A DNA stretch of 64,000 nucleotides from Gammaproteobacteria bacterium. Its GTDB lineage: Bacteria; Pseudomonadota; Gammaproteobacteria; Steroidobacterales; Steroidobacteraceae. Positions within the stretch are counted from its first letter, which is position 1; each line of letters starts with the position of its first letter. A model generated the notes under the pieces. The model ran no database searches and was not told the DNA's origin. It saw only the letters and a program-made list of their open reading frames with translations. Below, piece by piece: positions 17,387 through 26,437 of this stretch. Location of the stretch: positions 964,895-1,028,894 of the forward strand of contig JADJHU010000015.1 in assembly GCA_016707425.1 (NCBI GenBank), written 5' to 3'. Position numbers and translations under genes: made by a program.

Positions 17387-17871
17387 GCGGTGAACGCAGG
17401 CCCCTGCAGCTCGATTGCGTGCGCAGGGTGCGCAGATGGGCTCCGGCTGCTGCAGATCTGCAGAGCTGGGCGGGCGCGGCACTCGGGCGCCGTGGGGCAG
17501 GCGCCGAGCTCGGTGTGTGTATCGTCGGTGCGGCCGAGAGCCGGCGCCTGAACCGCCGCTACCGGGGACGCGACACGCCCACCAACGTTCTTTCCTTTCC
17601 TGCCGCCAGGCTGCCGCGTGCGAGTCTCGTCGGGGCGCGACCACGTCCGCTCGGCGATCTGGTCGTGTGTGCCGCCGTGGTGCGCGATGAGGCGCACGCC
17701 CAGGGCAAGGCGCTGCGTGCGCACTGGGCGCATCTGATCGTCCATGGCGCGCTGCACCTGATCGGCTACGACCACGAGCACACGGCTGCGGAGGCTGCGC
17801 GCATGGAGCGCCGTGAAGTGGCTGTGCTTCGCCGGCTGGGTTTCGCCAACCCGTATCGGAGCGCTGTCTGA
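17383..17871 (+). CDS. ybeY: Endoribonuclease YbeY
   Basis: Single-strand endoribonuclease for 16S rRNA 3' maturation and ribosome quality control. 162 residues. The zinc motif HxxxHxxxxxH is visible as HGALHLIGYDHEH near the C-terminus. NRRYRGRDTPTNVLSFP is also characteristic. GTG 17383 overlaps ybeZ; the TGA shares one base with the ybeX ATG. Confidence 0.95.
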   Translation: MSGERRPLQLDCVRRVRRWAPAAADLQSWAGAALGRRGAGAELGVCIVGAAESRRLNRRYRGRDTPTNVLSFPAARLPRASLVGARPRPLGDLVVCAAVVRDEAHAQGKALRAHWAHLIVHGALHLIGYDHEHTAAEAARMERREVAVLRRLGFANPYRSAV

Positions 17872-18755
17872 TGGCGCGCGATACCAGTCCGACGGGCCGC
17901 TGGATCCGCCGCCTCACCCAGACGCTTTCCGGCGAACCGCAGGATCGCGCCGAACTGCTCGCCGTGCTGCGCGAGGCCGGTGAGCGGGGGCTGGTCGATG
18001 CCGAGGCGCTCCCCATGCTCGAGGGAGTGCTCGCCGTTTCCGACCTGCAGGTGCGCGACATCATGATACCCAGGGCGCAGATGGTGTTCGTGCGCCGTGA
18101 CGATCCGCCCGGGCGGCTGCTGCAGGTCGTGGTGGAGTCCGGCCACTCGCGCTTCCCGGTCATGGACGAGGATCGCGACGACATCGTCGGCATCCTGCTG
18201 GCGAAGGATCTGCTGCGTCTGTGGGATCACGAGACCCATGCACGCTTCGATATCCGCGAATACATACGCCCCGCAGTGTTCGTGCCCGAGGCCAAGCGCG
18301 TGAACGTTCTGCTGAAGGAGTTTCGCGGGAATCGCAACCACATGGCGATCGTCGTCGACGAGTATGGCGGGGTCTCGGGGCTCGTCACGATCGAGGACGT
18401 GATCGAGCAGATCGTCGGCGAGATTGCCGACGAATACGACATCGACGATGACCAGGACATCCGCAGGGAGGCCGAGCGTCAGTTCTCGGTGCGCGGGTCG
18501 ACGCGTATCGACGATTTCAACGAGTATTTCGGCACGCGCTATCCGGACGAGGAGTTCGACACCGTCGCCGGACTGGTCATGAAGCAGCTCGGGCGCCTGC
18601 CGCGACGCGGCGAGTCGGTGATGCTCGACGGTCTCGAGCTGCGCGTCGTGCGCGCCGACCGCCGGCGCGTCGACACGCTGCGCGTGATCACGCCGCACGA
18701 CCTGGTGCCGCCCGAGGAACGCCCGTCGCGAAGTGACGGCGATACCGCGCCGTGA
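17871..18755 (+). CDS. ybeX: CorC/YbeX-type CBS-domain protein
   Basis: 294 residues. Two CBS domains (VRDIMIPRAQMVFV from about residue 60, and REYIRPAVFVPEAKRVNVLL from about 128) are followed by the CorC_HlyC transporter-associated domain at the C-terminus (about 208-285, DFNEYFGTRYPDEEFDTVAG). The family was linked to Co/Mg efflux and, more recently, to ribosome homeostasis; its place beside ybeY supports the latter. Soluble, no membrane segment. Overlaps lnt by 4 bp. Confidence 0.92.
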   Translation: MARDTSPTGRWIRRLTQTLSGEPQDRAELLAVLREAGERGLVDAEALPMLEGVLAVSDLQVRDIMIPRAQMVFVRRDDPPGRLLQVVVESGHSRFPVMDEDRDDIVGILLAKDLLRLWDHETHARFDIREYIRPAVFVPEAKRVNVLLKEFRGNRNHMAIVVDEYGGVSGLVTIEDVIEQIVGEIADEYDIDDDQDIRREAERQFSVRGSTRIDDFNEYFGTRYPDEEFDTVAGLVMKQLGRLPRRGESVMLDGLELRVVRADRRRVDTLRVITPHDLVPPEERPSRSDGDTAP

Positions 18756-20293
18756 GATCCGGGGGCGCCGCGCCGGGCGCGATCGTCCGCCGGGCCGCCG
18801 CACAGAACGGATTCGCACTCGCCACCGGTGCACTCCTCGCATTCGCCTTCGCGCCTGCGAATCTCTGGCCGCTCGCCGTGCTGTGTCCTGCAGCGCTCAT
18901 GTGGCTGTGGGAGGGCAAGCCGCCGCGGCGTGCGGCGGCGCTCGGCTTCTGGTTCGGCTTCGGCACCTTCGCCGCGGGCACGTACTGGCTCTACGTGAGC
19001 ATCCACGTGTTCGGGCAGGCGCCGACATGGATGGCGGTGGGTCTGATGCTCGGCCTGGTGGCCATCATGGGTGCATATCACGCTGCGCTCGGCTATGTGG
19101 CCGCACGCTGGCTGCCGCCGGAGGGCGCGAGGCGGTGGCTCCTCGGGGTGCCGGCGGCATGGCTGCTGATGGAGTGGTGGCGCGGCTGGTTCCTCTCGGG
19201 GTTCTCCTGGCTCTCGCTCGGCTACTCCCAGACCGACACCTGGCTCGCGCGGCTCGCGCCCGTCGGCGGCGTATACCTGCTGAGCTTCGCGCTGCTCCTC
19301 GGATCCGGGGCATTGCTGACACTGGTGCGCGGCCGCGGGAACGAGCGCCGGCTTGCACTGGCCGTGCTCGCCCTGCCATGGCTCGCGGCCGCAGCCCTCG
19401 GGCGCATCGAGTGGACGCGCCCTGCGGGTGCACCGCTGTCGGTGGCGATCGTTCAGGGTGCCATCCCGCAGGACCTCAAATGGATCGACAGCAACCTTCA
19501 GCACACGCTCGATCTCTACGAGCGCCTGACCCGCGAGGCACTCGGCACCGGTCTCGTGCTGCTGCCCGAGTCTGCGCTGCCCGAGCTCGCGCACAATCTC
19601 GCCGACTATCTCGCCCGCCTGTATCGCGAGGCCCACGCACGCGGCTCCTCGGTCATGCTCGGGCTCGTGCGCGCCGAAGAAATGGACGGGCGGATCCGCT
19701 ACTACAATTCGATCCTGTCGCTCGGCGCGCAGGTGGGCTGGTACGACAAGCGGAACCTCGTGCCCTTCGCGGAGTTCTTTCCCGTACCGGGCTTCGTACG
19801 CAGCTGGCTGAGGATGATGAGTCTGCCGTACTCGGATTTCACGCGCGGCAGCGGCCATCAGCAGCCGCTGGAGGCGGCGGGCGTCGCTGTCGCACCCACG
19901 ATCTGCTACGAGGACGGTTATGGCAGTGCGCAGCTCGGCATGCTGACGGAGGCGACGGTGCTCGCAAACGTGACGAACGACGCCTGGTTCGGTCACTCGA
20001 CCGCGCGCTACCAGCACCTGCAGATCTACCGCATGCGTGCGATCGAGGCGGCGCGGTTTGCCCTGCGCGCAGCCAATGACGGGATATCCGCGGTCATAGA
20101 TCCCCGCGGTCGGATCGTCGCGCAGGCGCCGCAGTACCAGCCGGCCGTACTGCGGGCGCAGATCGTGCCGCGCGCGGGCCTGCCGCCGTACGCGCGGACA
20201 GGCAACTGGCCCGTCGTGCTGCTGGCCACTGCGATGCTTCTGGGCGCGAGCTGGCGCACTCTGCGGCGGGCGACCCGCGCGGCAGCGACTTGA
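18752..20293 (+). CDS. lnt: Apolipoprotein N-acyltransferase
   Basis: Inner-membrane enzyme that adds the third acyl chain to lipoproteins. 513 residues: an N-terminal block of hydrophobic helices (about 20-215), then a periplasmic carbon-nitrogen-hydrolase domain. Catalytic triad residues are seen as Glu in LLPESALPEL, Lys in YDKRNLVPFAEFFP and Cys in APTICYEDGYG. A last helix lies near the C-terminus (VVLLATAMLLGASW). Start GTG 18752 overlaps ybeX. Confidence 0.95.
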   Translation: MRSGGAAPGAIVRRAAAQNGFALATGALLAFAFAPANLWPLAVLCPAALMWLWEGKPPRRAAALGFWFGFGTFAAGTYWLYVSIHVFGQAPTWMAVGLMLGLVAIMGAYHAALGYVAARWLPPEGARRWLLGVPAAWLLMEWWRGWFLSGFSWLSLGYSQTDTWLARLAPVGGVYLLSFALLLGSGALLTLVRGRGNERRLALAVLALPWLAAAALGRIEWTRPAGAPLSVAIVQGAIPQDLKWIDSNLQHTLDLYERLTREALGTGLVLLPESALPELAHNLADYLARLYREAHARGSSVMLGLVRAEEMDGRIRYYNSILSLGAQVGWYDKRNLVPFAEFFPVPGFVRSWLRMMSLPYSDFTRGSGHQQPLEAAGVAVAPTICYEDGYGSAQLGMLTEATVLANVTNDAWFGHSTARYQHLQIYRMRAIEAARFALRAANDGISAVIDPRGRIVAQAPQYQPAVLRAQIVPRAGLPPYARTGNWPVVLLATAMLLGASWRTLRRATRAAAT

Positions 20294-20362
20294 ACTTTGC
20301 GACAGCCGGACCGGTCTATGGACGCATTGTGGTTTCGAATCATCCGGAGCGAGGAATCCAAG

Positions 20363-21859
20363 ATGGTTGATCTGGCATGCGTACGCTGTCTGGTGAGCGT
20401 TGTGGCGGTGGTATTGTCGTTTTCGGCCTGTTCGGGCGGTCCCTCGACCGCGGTGGCTGCAGACCAGCAGCGCGCGGCCCAGACGGCACCGGCAGCGGCC
20501 CAGCGGGAGGTGCCGACGGCTGCGCCGTCCGGTGTGGTGCGGGCCCTCCCGGATTTCACCGGTCTTGTCGAGCGCTATGGACCGGCGGTGGTGAACGTCG
20601 ATGTCGTCGCGCGGCGCGAGCCCACCTCCAACATGCCGCCCGGACTGTCGCCGAACGATCCGTTCTATGACTTCTTCCGGCGCTTCGGCATGCCGGGCCC
20701 GCGCAATGCGCCGCCCGCCCGGGGCGAGGGTTCGGGCTTCATCGTGACCGCCGATGGCTACATCCTCACGAATGCTCATGTCGTCGACAACAGCAGCGAG
20801 GTGACCGTCCGGCTCACGGACCGGCGCGAGTTCACGGCGAAGGTCGTCGGACTCGACCGGCGCACGGATGTTGCCGTGATCAAGATCGATGCGAAGAACC
20901 TCCCGACGGTGAAGCTCGGCGATCCCGCGAAGCTGCGTCCCGGCGAGTGGGTGGTTGCGATCGGGTCGCCTTTCGGATTCGACAACAGCGTCACGGCCGG
21001 CGTCGTCTCGGCCACGGCGCGGGCGCTCGGCCCGGAGAGCAGCCTGGTGCCCTTCATCCAGACCGATGTGGCCGTGAATCCCGGGAATTCGGGCGGTCCG
21101 CTGTTCAACCTGAATGGCGAGGTGGTCGGCATCAACTCGCAGATCTACAGCCGCACGGGCGGCTACATGGGCGTGTCGTTCGCGATCCCGATCGATGTTG
21201 CGATGGATGTGGAAGCCCAGCTCGTCAAGGCGGGCAAGGTCACGCGGGGCCGCATCGGCGTTGCGATCCAGGAGGTCAATGCCCAGTTTGCCGAGTCCTT
21301 CGGCCTCGACCGGCCCCGCGGAGCGCTGGTCAGCTCGGTCGAGCGGGGTGGTCCGGCCGACAAGGCAGGGATCAAGGCGGGTGATGTCATCCTGAGTGCA
21401 GGCGGCCGCACGGTCGACCGGTCTTCAGAGCTGCCGGGCATCATTGCAGGCATCCGGCCCGGCACACAGGCCGAGCTCGAGGTGTGGCGAAACCACAAGG
21501 CCGAGCGTATCGGCGTGCGTGTGGGTGAGCTCGAGGAGCCGCAGAGCCGCAATGCCTCACGTTCGGCGAGCGGCGGCGAACAGCCCGAGGAGTCCAGCCG
21601 GCTCGGACTCGCCGTGCGGCCGCTCACACCCGAGGAGCGCCAGCAGGCCGGAACGGAGGGCTATCTGGTCGTTGAGGATGTCAGCGGACCGGCAGCCATG
21701 GCGGGCGTGCAGCCGGGCGACATCATCGTCGGTGTGAACGGCACACGCGTGAAATCGCTCGCGGATCTGCGTACCGCGACACGCAAGGCCGGCAAGACGG
21801 TTGCATTGCTGATCGAGCGGGATCAGGCTCAGATCTTCGTACCGATCCGCGTCGAATAG
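20363..21859 (+). CDS. Periplasmic serine protease, DegP/HtrA (MucD-like)
   Basis: Envelope quality-control protease/chaperone, 498 residues. An N-terminal signal ends in FSAC, possibly a lipobox. The trypsin-like domain has His in ILTNAHVVDN, Asp in RRTDVAVIKI and Ser in NPGNSGGPLF. Two PDZ domains follow (about residues 285-385 and 395-495). The frame is open from 20297, but ATG 20363 has GAGGA 7 nt upstream and starts the signal peptide. It lies between lnt and leuS; a MucD/DegQ-like identity is an inference. Confidence 0.93.
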   Translation: MVDLACVRCLVSVVAVVLSFSACSGGPSTAVAADQQRAAQTAPAAAQREVPTAAPSGVVRALPDFTGLVERYGPAVVNVDVVARREPTSNMPPGLSPNDPFYDFFRRFGMPGPRNAPPARGEGSGFIVTADGYILTNAHVVDNSSEVTVRLTDRREFTAKVVGLDRRTDVAVIKIDAKNLPTVKLGDPAKLRPGEWVVAIGSPFGFDNSVTAGVVSATARALGPESSLVPFIQTDVAVNPGNSGGPLFNLNGEVVGINSQIYSRTGGYMGVSFAIPIDVAMDVEAQLVKAGKVTRGRIGVAIQEVNAQFAESFGLDRPRGALVSSVERGGPADKAGIKAGDVILSAGGRTVDRSSELPGIIAGIRPGTQAELEVWRNHKAERIGVRVGELEEPQSRNASRSASGGEQPEESSRLGLAVRPLTPEERQQAGTEGYLVVEDVSGPAAMAGVQPGDIIVGVNGTRVKSLADLRTATRKAGKTVALLIERDQAQIFVPIRVE

Positions 21860-21874
21860 CGGCGCAGGGAAGTC

Positions 21875-21913
21875 GTGTATTCTTGCGCTCCGCGAGCGAG
21901 CGCAAGAATACGC
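21875..21913. promoter_or_regulatory. Long perfect hairpin in the leuS leader
   Basis: GTATTCTTGCGCTC (21877-21890), a 7-nt spacer, then GAGCGCAAGAATAC (21898-21911): 14 perfect pairs, extended to 16 by a wobble and a G-C. It begins 15 bp after the protease stop and ends 13 bp before the leuS ATG. Neither strand has a T-run after the stem, so it is a poor terminator. It could be an operator or a leader structure controlling leuS translation; leuS has no clear Shine-Dalgarno. Confidence 0.7.
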
Positions 21914-21924
21914 AAACCCTGCCC

Positions 21925-24555
21925 ATGGAAGAACGTTACGACCCGGCGGCCGTGGAACGCGCCGCCCAGGCATGCTGGCACGACGAGCGCCTCTTCGAAG
22001 CGCACGAGCGTGCGGCTTCCGGCGATCCGCAGCGGAAGTTCTACTGCCTTTCGATGTTCCCCTATCCGTCGGGCAGGCTGCACATGGGACATGTGCGCAA
22101 CTACACCATCGGGGACGTGCTCACGCGCTTCATGCGCATGCAGGGCTGCGAGGTGCTGCAGCCCATGGGCTGGGACGCCTTCGGGCTGCCCGCCGAGAAC
22201 GCAGCGATCCGCAATCGTGTCGCGCCGGCGAAGTGGACCTACGACAACATCGCCTACATGAAGCGCCAGCTCCAGGCGCTCGGCCTGGCGATCGACTGGC
22301 GCCGGGAGTTCGCAACCTGCCAGCCCGCGTACTATCGCTGGAACCAGTGGCTCTTCCTGCGAATGCTCGAGCGGGGCATCGCCTACCGGAAGACCGGCGT
22401 CGTCAACTGGGATCCGGTCGACCAGACCGTACTCGCCAATGAACAGGTCATCGAGGGCCGGGGCTGGCGCACCGGCGCGCTCATCGAGAAGCGCGAGATC
22501 CCGATGTACTACCTGAACATCACGGCCTACGCCGGGGAGCTCCTCGCGGCGCTCGAACACCTTCCCGGCTGGCCTGAGCGCGTGAAACTCATGCAGGCCA
22601 ACTGGATCGGCCGCAGCGAGGGCTGCGAGATTGCCTTTCCGTACGCACCGGACACCCGCGCGCTGATGCAGACCGATGGCGCGCTCAGGGTGTTCACGAC
22701 GCGCGCGGACACGCTTTTTGGCGCGAGTTTCATGGCCATCGCCGCCGAGCATCCTCTCGCGCTCGCCGCCGCGGCGCGCAACGCGGAGCTAGCGTCCTTC
22801 GTCGAGGAATGCCGTCGCGGCAGCACCATGGAAGCGGATCTCGCGACGCAGGAAAAGAAAGGCCTGCGGACCGGCCTGCATGTACTGCACCCATTCACCG
22901 GTGAGCGCATCGAGGTGTGGGTCGCGAACTACGTGCTGATGGGCTATGGCGAGGGCGCGGTCATGGGCGTGCCCGCGCACGATGAACGGGATTTCGAGTT
23001 CGCATCGCGCCATGCGCTGCCGATCGTCACCGTGGTGAAGTCGAAGACGGGCGCCTATGAGGACGTGCGTGCGCCGTGGATTGCGGCGTACGCGGAGCAT
23101 GGTGTCACCGTGAATTCGGGCGGCTTTTCCGGCCTTGAATCAGCGGCTGCGGTCGAGGCAATCGCCGCCGCACTCGAAGCGAGAGGTCTCGGCTGCAGGC
23201 GTGTGCACTGGCGGCTGCGCGACTGGGGCATTTCGCGGCAGCGCTACTGGGGGTGCCCCATTCCGCTGGTGCACTGCGCGGCCTGCGGCGAGGTGCCGGT
23301 GCCGGACGATCAGCTGCCGGTCGTGCTGCCGGAGGATCTCGTTCCCGATGGCAGCGGGAATCCGCTCGCAAAGACGCCGTCCTTCTACGAGTGCCGCTGC
23401 CCCAGGTGCGGGGGCGCGGCACGGCGCGAGACGGATACGATGGACACCTTCGTCGATTCCTCCTGGTACTTCCTGCGTTTTGCCTGCGCGGACAACGCCG
23501 AGCGCATGGTCGACGAACGCGTGCGCCACTGGCTCCCGGTGGACCAGTACATCGGCGGCATCGAGCACGCGATCCTCCATCTGCTCTACTCGCGCTTCTG
23601 GACACGCGCCATGCGCGATCTCGGGCTCCTCGGGCTCGACGAACCCTTCGCCAATCTCCTCACCCAGGGCATGGTGCTCAATCACATCTACAGCCGCCAG
23701 GGTGCGGGCGGCGGCATCGAATACTTCAATCCGGCCGAGGTCGATGTACGCACGGAAGCGGACGGACGCACACGCTACTTTGCGCGTACGCCTCAGGGTG
23801 AGCTCGAGGTCGGGTATGACGGCCTCGGCACGATGTCGAAGTCGAAGAACAACGGCGTCGACCCGACGGGCCTCATCGAGGAATACGGCGCCGACACCGC
23901 GCGGCTCTTCATGATGTTCACCTCGCCGCCGGAGCAATCTCTCGAGTGGTCGGACGAAGGCGTGAAGGGTGCCTTCCGTTTCCTGCGCAGGCTCTGGGCC
24001 GCCGTGCACGAACACGTCACGCACGGGCCCGCGCCGGCACTCGATCGCGGTGCGCTTACGCCCGCGCAGCGCGCCCTGCGCCGCCTCGTGCACCAGACGC
24101 TCGTCAAGGTGACGGACGACATCGGCCGGCGGCGCACGTTCAACACGGCGATCGCCGCCGTCATGGAGCTGCTCAATGGCATCAGCCGCTTCGACGACGA
24201 TTCGCCCCAGGGTCGGGCGGTGCGCCACGAGGCGCTCGAGATCGTGACGGTCGCGCTCTCGCCCATCGTGCCCCACATCTGTCATGCACTCTGGCGGACC
24301 CTCGGGCACTCCGTGACACTTGCCGCAGAGCGCTGGCCGGAGCCCGACACGAGTGCCCTCGTGCAGGAGCTCCTCGAGCTTGTCGTGCAGGTGAACGGGA
24401 AGCTGCGCGGCAAGGTCACGGTGCCGGCCGGTGCGAGCGAGGACCAGGCCCGGGAGGCAGCGCTCGGCGACGAGAACGTGCGCCGCTTCATCGAGGGCAG
24501 GCCGTTGCGCAAGGTCGTATACGTGCCCGGACGGCTTCTGAACCTCGTGGCGTAG
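21925..24555 (+). CDS. leuS: Leucyl-tRNA synthetase
   Basis: Class I synthetase, 876 residues (E. coli 860). HIGH-like motif HMGHVRNYTIGD (about residues 53-64) and MSKSKNNGVDP (the KMSKS site) mark the catalytic core. The CP1 editing domain includes VFTTRADTLFGASFMAIA and VMGVPAHDERDFEFA. A zinc-site-like CAACGEVPVP...CRCPRCGG lies between. The frame is open from 21883, but ATG 21925 (MEERYDPAAVERAAQ) fits the family. A perfect hairpin stands just upstream. Confidence 0.96.
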   Translation: MEERYDPAAVERAAQACWHDERLFEAHERAASGDPQRKFYCLSMFPYPSGRLHMGHVRNYTIGDVLTRFMRMQGCEVLQPMGWDAFGLPAENAAIRNRVAPAKWTYDNIAYMKRQLQALGLAIDWRREFATCQPAYYRWNQWLFLRMLERGIAYRKTGVVNWDPVDQTVLANEQVIEGRGWRTGALIEKREIPMYYLNITAYAGELLAALEHLPGWPERVKLMQANWIGRSEGCEIAFPYAPDTRALMQTDGALRVFTTRADTLFGASFMAIAAEHPLALAAAARNAELASFVEECRRGSTMEADLATQEKKGLRTGLHVLHPFTGERIEVWVANYVLMGYGEGAVMGVPAHDERDFEFASRHALPIVTVVKSKTGAYEDVRAPWIAAYAEHGVTVNSGGFSGLESAAAVEAIAAALEARGLGCRRVHWRLRDWGISRQRYWGCPIPLVHCAACGEVPVPDDQLPVVLPEDLVPDGSGNPLAKTPSFYECRCPRCGGAARRETDTMDTFVDSSWYFLRFACADNAERMVDERVRHWLPVDQYIGGIEHAILHLLYSRFWTRAMRDLGLLGLDEPFANLLTQGMVLNHIYSRQGAGGGIEYFNPAEVDVRTEADGRTRYFARTPQGELEVGYDGLGTMSKSKNNGVDPTGLIEEYGADTARLFMMFTSPPEQSLEWSDEGVKGAFRFLRRLWAAVHEHVTHGPAPALDRGALTPAQRALRRLVHQTLVKVTDDIGRRRTFNTAIAAVMELLNGISRFDDDSPQGRAVRHEALEIVTVALSPIVPHICHALWRTLGHSVTLAAERWPEPDTSALVQELLELVVQVNGKLRGKVTVPAGASEDQAREAALGDENVRRFIEGRPLRKVVYVPGRLLNLVA

Positions 24556-25085
24556 TGTCCGTGCCACGGCACCGCACTTCCTGTCGCGATCCGCGTTTCC
24601 CGGGCAGGGTCATCCTGCCGGCATTGCTGCTCGTGCTCTCGGCGTTCGCGGGCTGCGGTTTCCACCTCCAGGGCCGCACGCCGCTGCCGGCACCGCTCGC
24701 GGTCACCTTCATCGAGGCCGGGAACGGGCAGAGCGATTTCGTGCAGGATCTGCGCAAGGCGCTGCTTGCCTCGGGTGCGCGACTCGTGCGGGAGCCGTCG
24801 GCAGCAACCACGAAGCTGCGCATCCTGCGGGACGAAGTCTCGCGCACGGTGCTGTCGGTGTCGGCGACGAACATCCCGCGCGAATACGAGCTCACGTACG
24901 CGGTGCGTTTTTCCGTGGAGGCGGGCGGCCGCGAGCTGCTCGCACCCCGCGATGTGTCCCTGTCGCGCGACTACAGCTTCGACGAGCAGCAGATGCTCGC
25001 CAAGACGCGTGAGGAAGAGCTCCTGCGCGAGGCGCTGGCCCGCGACCTGGTCGGCATCGTGATGCGGCAGCTTGCGAGCCTGTAG
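24555..25085 (+). CDS. lptE: LPS-assembly lipoprotein LptE
   Basis: Outer-membrane lipoprotein that plugs LptD and helps insert LPS. About 176 residues. The signal peptide ends AFAGC, followed by GFHLQGR, the LptE signature (CGFxLRG). The rest (VSATNIPREYELTYAVRFSV, LSRDYSFDEQQMLAKTREEE) matches LptE. GTG 24555 shares one base with the leuS stop; GTG 24561 is an equal alternative. It lies in the conserved leuS-lptE-holA order. Confidence 0.9.
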   Translation: MSVPRHRTSCRDPRFPGRVILPALLLVLSAFAGCGFHLQGRTPLPAPLAVTFIEAGNGQSDFVQDLRKALLASGARLVREPSAATTKLRILRDEVSRTVLSVSATNIPREYELTYAVRFSVEAGGRELLAPRDVSLSRDYSFDEQQMLAKTREEELLREALARDLVGIVMRQLASL

Positions 25086-25156
25086 CGGAACAGGCGAACC
25101 GGCGTCTGCCACGCAGTCCATGGATGGCTTTGCGCGGCTCGCGGAGCTCCTCGCGG

Positions 25157-25372
25157 CTACTGGCTGGCGGCCTCTTCGGCGGCCCGGCGCTGTTCGGCGG
25201 CCTGGCGCTGGGCCTCCTCGAGCTCCTTCCGGACACGGTCCTCCGTTGCACGCGCCTCCTTCGCCGCCTGGGCTGCGGAAGCGCCTCCGGCGCCCGCACT
25301 GGCCACGGTCTCGCCCAGTCCGCAGCCGCCGAGCAGCGCGGTGGCCATGATTACCGTACAGTAGCGCAACAC
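25157..25372 (-). CDS. Small coiled-coil lipoprotein
   Basis: 71 residues on the strand opposite to lptE and holA. Signal peptide with lipobox LGGC (Cys17), then an Ala/Gly stretch and a Glu/Arg/Gln/Ala-rich helix (residues about 36-71, EDRVRKELEEAQRQAAEQRR) likely to form a coiled coil. GTG 25372 has AGGAGG 9 nt upstream, a strong Shine-Dalgarno; ATG 25348 is an alternative. This interruption is unusual in the lptE-holA junction. Function unknown; perhaps a small envelope spacer in the style of Lpp, though unrelated. Confidence 0.65.
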   Translation of the reverse strand: MLRYCTVIMATALLGGCGLGETVASAGAGGASAAQAAKEARATEDRVRKELEEAQRQAAEQRRAAEEAASQ

Positions 25373-25486
25373 CTGAAGGCCCCTCCTGCTCGTCAGCGCG
25401 GCCGGAAGTGTAATCTACGCCGATGAGCATCCCCATCGGGCATCGGCGATGATCGTCTCGCGACCCGTGTCACGATCCGGTCTCTC

Positions 25487-26437
25487 GTGAAGCTGACTGC
25501 AGATACCCTGGCTGCGCATGTCGCACGCCAGCTCCTGCCCGCCTATCACCTCTGTGGCGACGAGGCGCTGCTCGTGAACGAGGCAGCCGATGCGCTGCGC
25601 ACGGCGGCGCGCGCACGGGGCTTTACGGAACGCGAGGTGCACTTCATCGAACGTGGTACGGGCTGGGAGGCGGTGCAGGCCGCCGCGGCCACGCTCTCCC
25701 TGTTTGCGGCCCGCAAGGTCCTAGAGATCCGCATGCCGACGGGCAAGCCGGGCGCTGCAGGGCCGCGGGTGCTCGAGGGGCTGTTCCGGGGGGCGCGCGA
25801 GGACCTGCTCGTGATCGTGTTCACCGGCCGCCTCGATCGTGAGACGCAGGGCGCCTCCTGGGTCCTGGCACTCGAGCAGTCTGGTGCGCGGGTGATGCTC
25901 GACCCGGTCGATCCGGGAAAACTGACCGCCTGGCTTGCAGAGCGCTGCCGGCGTGCCGGACTCGAGGTTGAACCGCAGGCGCTGGAACTCCTCGCCGCGC
26001 GCACCGAGGGGAATCTCCTGGCCGCGCAGCAGGAAATCGACAAGATGCGGCTGCTCTGCGCGGACGGACGCCTGGATGCTGCAGCGGTGCTCGCGAGCGT
26101 GGCGGACAGCGCACGTTTCGAGCTCCCGCAGCTGGCTGCCGCCATCGCCGCCGGCGATGCTCCGCGGGCGCTGCGCGTGCTCACGGGCCTGCGTGCGGAA
26201 GGTGCCGAGCTGCCGCTCGTGCTCTGGGTCACGGTGCGCGAACTGCGTGCGCTCAGGCGCGGCCGCACACGACGGCTGCCCTTCGGGCGTCTCGCGGAGC
26301 GGGCGCTGCGCGCCGACCGGATGCTCAAGGGGCAGCTTCGTGGCGACCCCTGGGACGAGCTCGCACTCCTGGCGCTCGAGGCCGGAGGTCGTTCTGCCTT
26401 GCCCGTCGGGCCTGTGGTCCGCAGGACGGGGACATGA
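25487..26437 (+). CDS. holA: DNA polymerase III delta subunit
   Basis: Clamp-loader wrench subunit that opens the beta clamp. 316 residues (E. coli 343). Signatures: ARQLLPAYHLCGDEALLVNE at the N-terminus, a degenerate AAA+ fold without Walker A, and LELLAARTEGNLLAAQQEID (about 166-185), typical of HolA. GTG 25487 follows a 113-bp gap after the divergent small lipoprotein. It overlaps nadD by 4 bp. Confidence 0.95.
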   Translation: MKLTADTLAAHVARQLLPAYHLCGDEALLVNEAADALRTAARARGFTEREVHFIERGTGWEAVQAAAATLSLFAARKVLEIRMPTGKPGAAGPRVLEGLFRGAREDLLVIVFTGRLDRETQGASWVLALEQSGARVMLDPVDPGKLTAWLAERCRRAGLEVEPQALELLAARTEGNLLAAQQEIDKMRLLCADGRLDAAAVLASVADSARFELPQLAAAIAAGDAPRALRVLTGLRAEGAELPLVLWVTVRELRALRRGRTRRLPFGRLAERALRADRMLKGQLRGDPWDELALLALEAGGRSALPVGPVVRRTGT

